IMG/VR virus record: IMGVR_UViG_3300044949_001417
Coordinates: 1 to 29,023 of that record
DNA length: 29,023 nt
Direction: 5' to 3' (one strand)
DNA from: a virus
Positions 1 through 7,802 of the stretch are shown here, in pieces. The notes beneath the pieces are model-generated. The model was not told the DNA's origin and ran no database searches. It saw only the letters and a list, made by a program, of their open reading frames with translations. Position numbers and translations under genes: made by a program. How positions within the stretch are numbered: the first letter of the stretch is position 1; the number at the start of each line of letters is the position of its first letter.

Positions 1-90
1 GACCGCATCCTCGCGGCTCGCATGAACCCGTACTACGACGCGGCGTGGCGTCGTGCCGAACGAAAGGCCCGACTCGGAGCCAAGGCGTGA
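1..90 (+). CDS. 3' end of a phage gene, cut by the window edge
   Basis: The first reading frame is open from base 1 to the TGA at 88-90 and ends in a basic helix-like tail (ARMNPYYDAAWRRAERK...). Only 29 codons are visible, so no family can be assigned. The next gene's GTG start overlaps its stop (GTGA, 87-90), the coupling seen throughout this genome, which supports it as a real gene end. From its place between the (unseen) capsid region and the head-tail genes it is probably a head or connector gene; that part is inference. Confidence 0.6.
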   Translation, partial: DRILAARMNPYYDAAWRRAERKARLGAKA

Positions 91-422
91 GTATCCCGCA
101 ACACGACCCGACCGAACATACCGCAGGCTACGAGCTGGCGATCATCGCCCAGGACGTGCGGAGGCTCATTGACGGCCAGTACCGCATCGAGAAGTTCCTG
201 ACCGGCAACGGCGACCCCGCGAGCGGGCTGCTTTTCCGTATGGCCGAGATGGAGCGCCAAGCACGCGAGAAGGCCGAAATTGACAAGGCCCGCAACCTGC
301 GCGTGAACGGGTGGGTTGCGGCTGCAATCACCGCATCAATCACCGCACTCATCGGGCTCGGCGTCAAGGTGGTCGCCAGCGGCAACGCTGCACAGGCCCA
401 GCACACACAGAAGGACCGCTGA
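87..422 (+). CDS. small membrane protein, holin-like (candidate holin)
   Basis: 111 aa from the GTG at 87, chosen because it overlaps the upstream TGA by 4 bp; an in-frame ATG at 45 would run far into the upstream gene. Residues about 15-80 are charged and probably helical or coiled coil (AQDVRRLIDGQYRIEKFL, then a K/E/R-rich stretch). One hydrophobic segment follows near the C-terminus (VAAAITASITALIGLGV, about residues 78-96) with a short polar tail. A helix followed by one C-terminal membrane segment resembles XhlA-type accessory holins, but no signature motif is seen. It is the only clear membrane protein in the left late block. The candidate lysis enzyme lies 11 kb away at 11132, so the lysis role is tentative; a virion membrane-contact role is also possible. 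Confidence 0.6.
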   Translation: MSIPQHDPTEHTAGYELAIIAQDVRRLIDGQYRIEKFLTGNGDPASGLLFRMAEMERQAREKAEIDKARNLRVNGWVAAAITASITALIGLGVKVVASGNAAQAQHTQKDR

Positions 423-2183
423 ATGGCACTCACCACGATCCCATCTGCCCCGCTCATGCGGCTGTCGCAGTTGCCGTATGTCACGCACACGACATTTACC
501 TTCAACAACGCGACCGCCAGCAACAACGTCTTTGCCGCAATCTGCATGTTGCAGCCCGGCGAGACAATCGCGGGCGTATACCTCGTCGGCGGCGGCGCGC
601 CCGCTGGCACCCCGACGTACAACGTCTCGATCGAGGGCGTTGTCAACGGCGGCGCAACGTATGGCGCACGCCCAAACGGAACCCCCCTGACTAGCAACGG
701 GGCTGGTTCTGTCCCGATGATCGTCGAAGACAATCCTGGGTCAGCCGTTACCAGCGGCGCGGTCGTCTCGCACGACTTCGTTGACACCTACACCAACAAC
801 GGCACGGCCCCAATCCTCATCGCAATCACGATCCGCACCGGAACAACCGGCTCGGGCCTGACCAACACCAACACGATCACGATCAAGGGTGGGTATCAGA
901 CGTGGGTAACGAACTACTCGCAGCCGTACTACTCCAGCCTCATCAGCGGATCGTGGGCACACACCGGCAACATTCCGACATTGTGGGCAGTGGACGGTGC
1001 CGGGCGAATAGTTACAAACACGTCCAATGTGTCGATATTCACCAACGAAACGAACTGGAACTCGGCGAGCAACCCGAACCGTCGCGGCATCCGCTGGAAC
1101 GTGCAGTTTGGGTGCCGTCTCAGAGCGGTAAACATCTTGTATCGCACTGGCGGCAACGCGACGCACGAAGTTGTTGTGAACGTCTACGAAAGCGACGGAA
1201 CGACGCTCAAATCCACAAGCACGACTTCGTACAACTCGTGGAACTTGATTCCGTCAAATCCCGCCCAGTTGATGGTCAGCGTCGATGTCCCGCTGACGAC
1301 GCTCGCGGCTGGCGACGTGGTGCGAATCTTCGTCAAGCCGGACGCAACGTCCAACTCCGTGCTGATGTTCTACTGCATGGAGTGGACGACCAGCGGCCAG
1401 CGAAACGTGTTCTTTGATACCGCGAGTACCGACGTGTTCATGTACACCGCGTCGCCGGACGGAACGACCTGGACGGACACCAACACCAAGTGCGCGGCGA
1501 TTATTCCGATCATTGACCAGATTGACACCTCCGGCGGGCGCAGCCTTCGCGGTCGCGCCGCACCGATTGAGAAGGATGCAGACATGGGAACTCACGTTGA
1601 ACGCCTCTCCCGATACCTGCCCGGCGCCGGTCAGGTCACGACCGCCTACGCCCTGACCGTCCCGGCCGATGGCCAGTTCGACAGCCTGGCCGCGATCACC
1701 GCCGTCAACGCCAATCTGCGGGTGGTCCCGCTCGGGCGCGTCGGCGACACCGCGACCGCGTCCCCGGCCCGCGGCGTCCGCATCGTGCCCTTCGGCCGCG
1801 GTGCCGACAACGACACGTTCACCACCCGCGTCTACGCCGTGCACTGCACCTCCGAGGCCGGCTTCAACGGCCCTTGCGAGGTCCATCTGCTGGCGACGCT
1901 GACCGTCACGCTCGGCAACGCGACCGGCGACGGTGCCTCGGGATCGACCCTGTTCGGCAGCAGCGACCGACTTGCGGACACCGTGAGCGTGTCGAAGGAT
2001 TCGTACCTGACGGCCCTCGAATCGGCGTTCGGCCTGTCGTCCGGTGCGGTGGTCTACTCGCCCGCGAACAACACGCAGGCCTCGGTCTGGTTCCCCGACC
2101 TCGGCAACGCGGACGGCATCCTGTTCGACACCGATCTGGGCTCCGGCAGCGGTGCGAACTTCCTCATCCAGAAGGACACCTGA
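423..2183 (+). CDS. two-part virion structural protein (decoration or receptor-binding fibre candidate)
   Basis: 586 aa, ATG directly after the TGA of the holin-like gene. The protein is rich in Thr, Ser, Asn, Gly and Val with alternating hydrophobic residues, the usual look of beta-sandwich phage surface proteins. Residues 1 to about 385 are Asn/Thr-rich with aromatic beta-strand patterns (WNVQFGCRLRAVNILYR), and their DNA uses noticeably more A/T-ending codons than neighbouring genes. Residues from about 388 (MGTHVERLSRYLPGAG) return to the GC-rich codon style of the phage. An in-frame ATG at 1584 has a GAAGG ribosome-binding sequence at 1571-1575, so the C-terminal 199 aa could also be made alone. 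It sits after the head genes and before the head-tail adaptor, where decoration proteins occur. I do not recognise a named family. Confidence 0.7.
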   Translation: MALTTIPSAPLMRLSQLPYVTHTTFTFNNATASNNVFAAICMLQPGETIAGVYLVGGGAPAGTPTYNVSIEGVVNGGATYGARPNGTPLTSNGAGSVPMIVEDNPGSAVTSGAVVSHDFVDTYTNNGTAPILIAITIRTGTTGSGLTNTNTITIKGGYQTWVTNYSQPYYSSLISGSWAHTGNIPTLWAVDGAGRIVTNTSNVSIFTNETNWNSASNPNRRGIRWNVQFGCRLRAVNILYRTGGNATHEVVVNVYESDGTTLKSTSTTSYNSWNLIPSNPAQLMVSVDVPLTTLAAGDVVRIFVKPDATSNSVLMFYCMEWTTSGQRNVFFDTASTDVFMYTASPDGTTWTDTNTKCAAIIPIIDQIDTSGGRSLRGRAAPIEKDADMGTHVERLSRYLPGAGQVTTAYALTVPADGQFDSLAAITAVNANLRVVPLGRVGDTATASPARGVRIVPFGRGADNDTFTTRVYAVHCTSEAGFNGPCEVHLLATLTVTLGNATGDGASGSTLFGSSDRLADTVSVSKDSYLTALESAFGLSSGAVVYSPANNTQASVWFPDLGNADGILFDTDLGSGSGANFLIQKDT

Positions 2184-2570
2184 GTGGGCGCGCTCGACTC
2201 TGACATCTCGGACATGATGGAGGAGGCGATCGGCGACCTCGGGCGCACGATCACCTACTACAAGCGGACGCCCGGCGGGTCGATCAACACGGCCACGATG
2301 ACTCGCGGGTACACGACGACCGCGACCATCTCCGTCGCGGCAATCCGCTCTCCGGGCCGCTCCGAGGACGTTGGCCGCGGGGCTGTCACAGAGTTTGTCT
2401 ACACCCTCCGCAAGTCCGATCTGGGGGCGTCCGTGGTGCCCGACCGCAACGACCAGATCAGCGACACCGTTGGCCCGGACACGTTCACCCTGAGCGTCAC
2501 CAACATCGAAACCGACGCCAACGACCTGGCGTGGCGGATCACGGCCCGATTTAAGCGGAACGAGTCCTGA
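2184..2570 (+). CDS. head-tail connector / head closure-like protein
   Basis: 128 aa from a GTG immediately after the previous stop. The protein starts with an acidic helix (DSDISDMMEEAIGDLGRTITYYKR) and continues as alternating beta strands (TATISVAAIRSPGRSEDVGRG, TLSVTNIETDANDLAWRITARF). This size and the pattern 'xITYYKRTPGG... I... V.PDRNDQI... F.L..V...' match the small beta-barrel head-closure or head-tail joining proteins of siphophages. It lies just before a tail terminator-like gene and the tail tube candidate, the expected place. There is no catalytic motif. The family call rests on size, composition and gene order. Confidence 0.6.
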   Translation: MGALDSDISDMMEEAIGDLGRTITYYKRTPGGSINTATMTRGYTTTATISVAAIRSPGRSEDVGRGAVTEFVYTLRKSDLGASVVPDRNDQISDTVGPDTFTLSVTNIETDANDLAWRITARFKRNES

Positions 2571-2571
2571 T

Positions 2572-3039
2572 ATGGCTGCGGCGATCATCGACGATTCCAT
2601 CGTTCTGAAGCTGCTGGTAGGGCAGCTCAACACCGTGGACCCGGTTGTCCGCGTGCTGGGCGAGCCCGAACGCGACCTCGGCAACGTCGCGGCCGAACTG
2701 ATCCGGCTGTCCGTGTCTCCGCACGACCGCGTCATGGCGGACGAGGCCGAGGACATGGCAGACGTGGAGTTTGAGATTGTCGGCGTCGTCGGCGCGACCG
2801 CCCAAGAGGCTGCGATCAACCTTGTCACGCGGATGGCTATGGAGATCGCCACCGCATTCAACGAACAGCGTCTGTACGACGCGTCCACTGGGCACGAAGT
2901 GCAGATCCACCGCATCTCACGCGAAGTCGAGGCCGCTGGCAGCGACACGGACGCACAGGACGGCCCGTTTGGTCTGTTCCGTTTGGTAGGCACTGGAATG
3001 GCTCGCCGGACCTCTGGCGCGTCGCTCGTCGCTCCCTGA
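2572..3039 (+). CDS. tail terminator / minor tail protein candidate
   Basis: 155 aa, ATG one base after the upstream stop. The sequence is alpha/beta (IIDDSIVLKLLVGQLNTVDPVVRVLG; VEFEIVGVVGATAQEAAINLVTRMAMEIATAFN) and fits the small alpha/beta tail-completion proteins that cap the tail tube, found between the head-closure gene and the major tail protein. No diagnostic motif is visible. A 63-bp gap follows it before the tail tube candidate; within that gap I see only the tail tube gene's ribosome-binding site. The role is assigned by position and size. Confidence 0.5.
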   Translation: MAAAIIDDSIVLKLLVGQLNTVDPVVRVLGEPERDLGNVAAELIRLSVSPHDRVMADEAEDMADVEFEIVGVVGATAQEAAINLVTRMAMEIATAFNEQRLYDASTGHEVQIHRISREVEAAGSDTDAQDGPFGLFRLVGTGMARRTSGASLVAP

Positions 3040-3102
3040 TCACGTTCACCACACCCGCACACCAACGCGACGGACGACCCGCCGCGATTTGGAGGCTTTC
3101 AC

Positions 3103-3609
3103 ATGGCAGTCACCACCGTCAACACCGCCAAGAGTCGCTGTGACGCGACCAACGCCCGCATCCTCATCAAGAACGGCACGGACTACATCAGCATCAGCAA
3201 TCTTCGCCCGAACTCATGGTTTGAGTACACGCCCGGGCTCCGCGAGATCCTGCACGAGACGAACGTCGGCGACCTGACCACTCCCCAGAACGGCGACGCC
3301 AAGCCCACGCAGCTCCGCATCAAGGTCTGGGGCACCGCGTCGGTCGGTTCCACGCAGGTCGAGCAGTGGTTCAGCACGATCGACAACTCGCCGGCGGACG
3401 GCAATCGCAAGCTGCACGACATCTACATCGAGATCCCCAACTTCGCGGGCGCGTCGGCGGGCAAGCTCTACCGCTTCCGCTACTGCGCCGTGAAGGCCGA
3501 GGGCGGTATCTCGGTCAAGGCCGGAAGCTCGTTCGACGAGTTTGACCTGGACCTGACCGACTTCGAAGCCGCCCCGACCATCAGCGCGTATGTCGCCCCT
3601 CTCTCGTGA
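3103..3609 (+). CDS. major tail (tube) protein candidate
   Basis: 168 aa with a very strong ribosome-binding site (GGAGG at 3091-3095, ATG at 3103), the best in the block, as expected for an abundant virion protein. The product is a compact, strand-rich protein (TQLRIKVWGTASVGSTQVEQW, LHDIYIEIPNFAGASAGKLYRFRYCAVKAEGGISVKAG, FDEFDLDLTDFEAAP) resembling siphophage tail-tube subunits: a beta-barrel with a conserved 'G...EFD..L' end. It precedes a tail assembly chaperone-like gene, an HK97 gp10-like gene and the tape measure. No capsid-like or enzyme feature is present. An alternative start further upstream in another frame has no ribosome-binding site. Confidence 0.6.
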   Translation: MAVTTVNTAKSRCDATNARILIKNGTDYISISNLRPNSWFEYTPGLREILHETNVGDLTTPQNGDAKPTQLRIKVWGTASVGSTQVEQWFSTIDNSPADGNRKLHDIYIEIPNFAGASAGKLYRFRYCAVKAEGGISVKAGSSFDEFDLDLTDFEAAPTISAYVAPLS

Positions 3610-4316
3610 ATATGACCACCACACTTGCCACGATCGCCAGCAAGATCGCGTCCCGGCCGGTTCGGCTGGACTCCGATCGCACCGTGACCATCCGGGCGCT
3701 TCGCGTCTCCGAACACGAGGCGGTGCAGGACTGTTTTCCCCGTCCTGCCCCGCCCTTCGGTCCCGACCCGACCAAGGGCAGCAACGCCCCGCCGATCCAG
3801 CGACCGGACGACGTGATCTACAACCGGGCTCTCCGCCGGTGGTATGCGAACGTCATGCTGGCCGAGGTGGCGATCGGCATCGGGCTTGTGCTCGAGGACG
3901 GGCGCCCGTTCCCGGCCTCCGGCGACGCCGTCACCGACAACGGCTGGCTGGTGGACGCGACGAAGCAGCTCCGCGACAAGATGACCGACGCCGACGTGCG
4001 GCTGCTGCACGAGGCGATCGACCAGCTCGGCACGGTGGCGATGGTCAAGGAAGCGATTCGGGTGCTCGTGGTCGAGCGTGACGGCTCGGCAGACGTTGCC
4101 CCCGAGATTCGCATCCCCGAGGACTACGACAACACCGAGACGGGTTTGCTGCTGTCGGCGGCGGAACGGTTCGGCGTCGGCGATCCGATCGCTTGGATTG
4201 ACGGTCTGGACGCGGGCAAGCGGGCGATGATGCTCGCCAACGAACTGGTCCGGCGGCAGGAAGAGAACGAGAAGATGCGAATCGCGGCGGCGGCTGTCGG
4301 CATCGCGGGACTCTGA
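3606..4316 (+). CDS. tail assembly chaperone-like protein
   Basis: 236 aa from GTG at 3606 (GTGA overlap with the tail tube stop); an ATG two codons on (3612) is the alternative start. The N-terminus has strands followed by a long helical region (VIYNRALRRWYANVMLAEVAIGIGLVLEDG; LRDKMTDADVRLLHEAIDQLGTVAMVKEAIRVLVVE), and the C-terminus is helical (AGKRAMMLANELVRRQEENEKMRIAAAAV). Position after the tail tube and before the tape measure is where tail chaperones lie. I looked for a slippery heptamer giving the usual G/GT-type -1 frameshift product near the 3' end and saw none, so the chaperone call is by position and composition only. Confidence 0.45.
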   Translation: MNMTTTLATIASKIASRPVRLDSDRTVTIRALRVSEHEAVQDCFPRPAPPFGPDPTKGSNAPPIQRPDDVIYNRALRRWYANVMLAEVAIGIGLVLEDGRPFPASGDAVTDNGWLVDATKQLRDKMTDADVRLLHEAIDQLGTVAMVKEAIRVLVVERDGSADVAPEIRIPEDYDNTETGLLLSAAERFGVGDPIAWIDGLDAGKRAMMLANELVRRQEENEKMRIAAAAVGIAGL

Positions 4317-4969
4317 TGATCACGCTCAACGCGGACAAATCCCGATGGGACGCGCGTTATCAGCGCATCCTCTCGCGGCGGGTGTACGCGCGTCGCGTGG
4401 CGACGATCGAGAACGCCCGCTCTGTCTGCCGCATCGCGTACAACAACGCCCCGGTCGATACCGGCCGGTTCAAGAAGAATCTGGCCGAGGCCGCGAACCG
4501 CGCCGGCGTCGGGCCGTTGGTGCCAATCAAGACCAAACGCAGCAAGTTCGCCGATCGTCTGGTGCCCCGGCTGGCAGAAGAGGCCGCGTACTGGACCCTC
4601 CGCGACAACCAGTATCAGGCTGCGGGCCGCACCGATGAGCCGTACTACCGCAAGATCCTCAAGAACCGCAACCGGGCCGAGCTTGAGCTGCGGCGATTCG
4701 AGCAGACCGATGACGCGATCGTCATCAACGCCTTCGGCGGTCGTCGGGCGTCGGTTCGGTACAAGGTCTACATCGGTCGCGGTCGCATCCGCCAGACGCG
4801 GACCCGGACCATCGTCGAGGTCCACAACACCGAGGCGCACGCGAGCATCGTCGAGAAGCGTCACAAGGTCATGGCCAGCGCCATCGCCGCGGTGAAGTCC
4901 GGTGGCGGCGGCATCGTCAAGCTGAGCAAGCGTCGGTATCTCGAAGCCCTGGGGGAATCCAATGGCTGA
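4316..4969 (+). CDS. HK97 gp10-like minor tail/neck protein
   Basis: 217 aa from ATG at 4316, overlapping the previous stop by 1 bp. The N-terminal half holds the hallmark of HK97 gp10-like proteins, 'AYNNAPVDTGRFKKNL' (about residues 42-57), where a helix leads into the PVDTG-R/L signature. The C-terminal part has the second family feature, a strand and helix of the form 'VEVHNTEAHASIVEKRHKVM', before the basic tail. Family members act at the head-tail interface or in tail completion. In most siphophages this gene lies before the tail tube; here it lies between the chaperone-like gene and the tape measure, and it is longer than the usual 110-150 aa because of a basic insert (residues about 60-150). 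Confidence 0.65.
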   Translation: MITLNADKSRWDARYQRILSRRVYARRVATIENARSVCRIAYNNAPVDTGRFKKNLAEAANRAGVGPLVPIKTKRSKFADRLVPRLAEEAAYWTLRDNQYQAAGRTDEPYYRKILKNRNRAELELRRFEQTDDAIVINAFGGRRASVRYKVYIGRGRIRQTRTRTIVEVHNTEAHASIVEKRHKVMASAIAAVKSGGGGIVKLSKRRYLEALGESNG

Positions 4970-6026
4970 CCTGATGACGCGAATCTCGGCGGATGATGCG
5001 CAGTTCCAGAGCGCGATGAGCCGCATCGACGGCCGCATGTCGTCCATTGGCCGGACGGCAGGGCAGGTGTCCAAGATCATGAAGGGCTTGGGCGTGATCA
5101 GCGTCGCCAACTTCGCGGTCGGCCTGATCACCCAACTGGACGACGTTCGGGAGAAGGCCGTTTCCGCGTCGGACGCCATCAACCAGATGGGCCGCTCGGC
5201 GGTCGAGGCGATGAACAAGCGCCGCGACGGGTTCATGGGTCGGCAGGCCGAGGGGCCGCAGTCGATCCGAGCGGACGCGGGCAAGAGCATCGACGAGATC
5301 ATCAAGAAGCGCGACGAGGCGATGATCGAGCTGGAGAAGAAGAGCTTCCTGGGCAAAGCCGCCCTGGAAATCTACAACCAAGCCATCGGGGCCGACGAGG
5401 TCACGGTGGAGGCGATGCAGCAGAAGATCAAGGAAGACGCGAAGATCCAGATTGCGGCCATCAACGGTGCCGCCAATCAGGCCGTTGCCGCGTGGAAGGA
5501 CAAGAGCGAACGCGAGCGGGCAGAGAAGATGCGCAGCGCTCAGGACGACGTTGAAGAGAAGTTCATGGCAGACGAGAAGCAGAAGGCGGAAAGCCGCCTC
5601 GGTCTGTCTGACCAGCTCGAAACCCGACGCGTCCAGATGCTGAAGGAAAAGGGACGAACGCGAGAGGCCGAACTGGCAGAGCAGGCCGCACGCTCGGCCA
5701 AGATGCGCCGCGAGATCGAGGGTGCCGACTACCTCAGCGACACCGACCGCAATCGGGCGCTCGGGGCATTGTCCGCCGCCGATGCTGCCGAACGCCAGTC
5801 GATCGACCAGCGTGCTCTGTCGTCTGCACAGGCTGCGGCCCGCGGCGGCTTCCAGTCCGTTGGCGTCGGTGGTTCCACACTCCGCCAGCAGGGAAGCCTT
5901 GAGACGCAGTCGCTGCAGCGGTCTATTCAGAGCATCGACAGCAATCTTGAGAAGGCATCCCGCGATCTGTCCGTCGTCGCCAATCGCTTGACCGACCCTC
6001 GCTACTCACTCGCCAGTTACAAGTAA
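4962..6026 (+). CDS. short tape measure protein
   Basis: 354 aa, ATG at 4962 overlapping the previous gene by 8 bp. It begins like tail tape measure proteins (LMTRISADDAQFQSAMSRIDGRMSSIGRTAGQVSKIM, then a hydrophobic patch VISVANFAVGLITQL at about residues 46-60), followed by long Ala/Glu/Lys/Arg-rich coiled coil (residues about 70-350). The tape measure fixes tail length and guides DNA ejection. At roughly 1.5 angstrom of tail per residue, a known rule for siphophages, 354 residues would give a tail near 50 nm, much shorter than lambda. No transglycosylase or peptidase domain is seen, and the reading frame shows no break. Confidence 0.7.
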   Translation: MADLMTRISADDAQFQSAMSRIDGRMSSIGRTAGQVSKIMKGLGVISVANFAVGLITQLDDVREKAVSASDAINQMGRSAVEAMNKRRDGFMGRQAEGPQSIRADAGKSIDEIIKKRDEAMIELEKKSFLGKAALEIYNQAIGADEVTVEAMQQKIKEDAKIQIAAINGAANQAVAAWKDKSERERAEKMRSAQDDVEEKFMADEKQKAESRLGLSDQLETRRVQMLKEKGRTREAELAEQAARSAKMRREIEGADYLSDTDRNRALGALSAADAAERQSIDQRALSSAQAAARGGFQSVGVGGSTLRQQGSLETQSLQRSIQSIDSNLEKASRDLSVVANRLTDPRYSLASYK

Positions 6027-6029
6027 CCC

Positions 6030-6848
6030 ATGCCCCCATCAGTCCGACGAATCTTCGATCGTGAGTGCGGAATCTCCGACTCATTCGGCGGTGGTCTGCG
6101 CGCACAGGCCAAGTACCGCGTCCAGACCCGCGACGAACTCGCGGCTTTGGATGTTGCGGGCGTGCCGCAGATGGGCGCGGCCTACTCCGCCGGTCGCCCC
6201 GGTCTTGTCGTCACCTCTCGCCGCACGGTGGTCGAGGGCGGCAAGGACGACGCGAACGGCGTCGGCGGCGTCACCACGGTCTACGTCGAGTACACCGAGC
6301 GAAACTACCAGTGGTCCGGCGAGGTCAAGGAAGTCCAGCCGCCGGGCGTCAAGCACACTGTCATCGCCGTTGGCAACGAAAGCGTCGAGGTCGGCGCAGG
6401 CGTGAACGACTCCGGCATCGTCATGGATGCTTACTTCACCGACATCGCCAACAACATCACGGTCGATGGGCCGATCAACAACGGCAAGCCCATGCCGAAG
6501 CAGGTCGGGCGGATCACCGCGACCGTCTACGACTTCCGGCCCCTGAACTACAGCATCCCCTACGCCACGCTTATCGCGCTCGCGTCTGACAAGGCGCTGA
6601 ACTCGGACGCGATCACGCTCCCCGCACCGCTCGGGACGGTCAACGCTGTCAGCCTGCAGCCGAAACAGGCTCTGTACATGGGCTTTGAGCCCGAGATTCG
6701 GCCCGACGCGATTCTCATCAAGCACCAACTCGAGCTGGCCGTCGATTTCTACTACCGCTGGGCGATCATTGACAAGGACGGCAAGCCGACCGGCACGCTC
6801 GGCGCCGTGCAGCTCTACCGCGCGACGCCGTTTACAGGACTTTGGTAA
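6030..6848 (+). CDS. tail-associated structural protein, unknown family
   Basis: 272 aa, ATG 4 bases after the tape measure stop. I do not recognise the family. The sequence alternates beta strands and loops (GVTTVYVEYTERNYQWSGEVKEVQPPGVKHTVIAVGNESVEVGAG cut here into strands of 6-10 residues), ends in strand-rich FYYRWAIIDKDGKPTGTLGAVQLYRA, and lacks enzyme motifs or membrane segments. Directly after the tape measure one expects the distal tail protein (Dit) or tail-tip proteins, so a tail-tip or baseplate role is likely. It carries no lectin repeat that I can see. Confidence 0.5.
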   Translation: MPPSVRRIFDRECGISDSFGGGLRAQAKYRVQTRDELAALDVAGVPQMGAAYSAGRPGLVVTSRRTVVEGGKDDANGVGGVTTVYVEYTERNYQWSGEVKEVQPPGVKHTVIAVGNESVEVGAGVNDSGIVMDAYFTDIANNITVDGPINNGKPMPKQVGRITATVYDFRPLNYSIPYATLIALASDKALNSDAITLPAPLGTVNAVSLQPKQALYMGFEPEIRPDAILIKHQLELAVDFYYRWAIIDKDGKPTGTLGAVQLYRATPFTGLW

Positions 6849-7315
6849 TGCCGCAGATTGGCACTCCAGTTCAGTCAGGCGACGGCATCCGCGCCGAGCA
6901 CCACAACGGCATCGTCCGCGGCTTGCTGCGCGCCCTCCGCATCACCACCGGACCCGGGCTGTCTGGCAAATGGACCGACGACGGCCTGCACCTGATGCTG
7001 TCGCAGTCGCCGGATTGGTTCATCCCGGCCCGCATCACCGCCAAGACCGGCGGCGATCCCGACTTGCCCGCGAACGTCCTGTACACCGTCAAGGGCATCT
7101 TCGAAGACAACGCGATTCTGTCCAACGCGACCCCGTCCTACGGGCGTCCGGTGAAGGGCGCAGATACGGCGTTCACCAAGATCCGGCCCGCGGCTGTCGG
7201 CTCGTTCTGCTACATCCTCCGCGACCGCAACGCCGAGGGCGCCATCACCGCGAAGCTGGTCCTGCTGCCCGGCGGGTCCGAGGGCGAAACCGTCTTCCAC
7301 GAGGCGTGCTCCTGA
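6848..7315 (+). CDS. small tail-region protein, unknown
   Basis: 155 aa. The start is taken as the ATG at 6848, which overlaps the previous TAA (TAATG); a TTG two codons upstream also exists but is less likely. The N-terminus reads MPQIGTPVQSGDGIRAEHHNGIVRGLLRALRITTGPGLSG, a pattern I associate with phage structural proteins of unknown role that carry an N-terminal helix and a Gly-rich beta region ('G.G..V...G'). The rest is short strands (DTAFTKIRPAAVGSFCYILRD). No motif gives a function. It is part of a tight run of tail-tip candidates. Confidence 0.5.
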   Translation: MPQIGTPVQSGDGIRAEHHNGIVRGLLRALRITTGPGLSGKWTDDGLHLMLSQSPDWFIPARITAKTGGDPDLPANVLYTVKGIFEDNAILSNATPSYGRPVKGADTAFTKIRPAAVGSFCYILRDRNAEGAITAKLVLLPGGSEGETVFHEACS

Positions 7316-7316
7316 C

Positions 7317-7751
7317 ATGGCCAACCCGATCTCACGTCAACCCCAGCGATTCAACCGCTTTGATCTCAGCGTTGCCACGCGCGAGTTCATCCGCGTCAAG
7401 GTTCCGACCGCCAAGGCCATGACGGTTGCGGCGTTCAAGGAATCCGGCTCGTGGTCCACGCGAACGCTCGTCGTCAACCGCGTCGTCGGCCCGTCGTCCT
7501 ACGGGTTCGCCACGGCCAAGACCATCGCAGCCGGCGGCGGCTCGGTGTCGCTCTCGTCGATCGAGATGGAAGGCGTCTCTGAGATCGAGATTGTGACCAA
7601 CACGGGCGCTGCCGAGGCTGCAGGCTCCTACGCCACGATCACGATCACGATCGAATCGGACGCCACGCAGCCCGCCACCGAAGAGGACCGCATCCTGTCC
7701 GGCGGCTTTGAGGAAGGCACCGGCGGCGGCTTCCGCGTCATCGGCTCCTGA
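7317..7751 (+). CDS. small virion protein, unknown
   Basis: 144 aa, ATG 2 bases after the previous stop. The sequence is strand-rich (TREFIRVKVPTAKAMTVAAFK; ASYATITITIESDATQPA) and ends in a Gly-rich tail (GGFEEGTGGGFRVIGS). This fits a small beta-barrel tail or decoration protein. It has no cysteine, no membrane segment and no catalytic motif. It ends the uninterrupted tail-tip run; a 51-bp gap with a CTAGAC site and a strong ribosome-binding site follows. Confidence 0.5.
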   Translation: MANPISRQPQRFNRFDLSVATREFIRVKVPTAKAMTVAAFKESGSWSTRTLVVNRVVGPSSYGFATAKTIAAGGGSVSLSSIEMEGVSEIEIVTNTGAAEAAGSYATITITIESDATQPATEEDRILSGGFEEGTGGGFRVIGS

Positions 7752-7783
7752 CCAACTGACCACCAATCCACCCACCACGACCC

Positions 7784-7789
7784 CTAGAC
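7784..7789 (+). promoter_or_regulatory. isolated CTAGAC motif in a late intergenic gap
   Basis: The 51-bp gap between the genes ending at 7751 and starting at 7803 contains CTAGAC, the same hexamer that clusters at the attachment region and in the repressor control region. It lies just upstream of the GGAGGG ribosome-binding site. CTAG is scarce in this window, which makes a chance match less likely, but one copy alone is weak evidence for a site. Confidence 0.3.
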
Positions 7790-7802
7790 ACGGAGGGCCG
7801 CT

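Noticed and set aside
1254-3065. 603-aa open frame on the minus strand across the structural genes
   Set aside because: It is antisense to three coupled plus-strand genes, is Arg/Gly/Ala-rich with no domain pattern, and has no ribosome-binding site; typical shadow frame in GC-rich DNA.
3606-4969. programmed -1 frameshift joining the tail chaperone to the next gene
   Set aside because: No slippery heptamer is seen near the end of the chaperone-like gene, and the next gene is HK97 gp10-like, not a GT-type extension.
4124-5356. 410-aa open frame on the minus strand over the tape measure start
   Set aside because: Antisense to the gp10-like and tape measure genes; no protein-like pattern.
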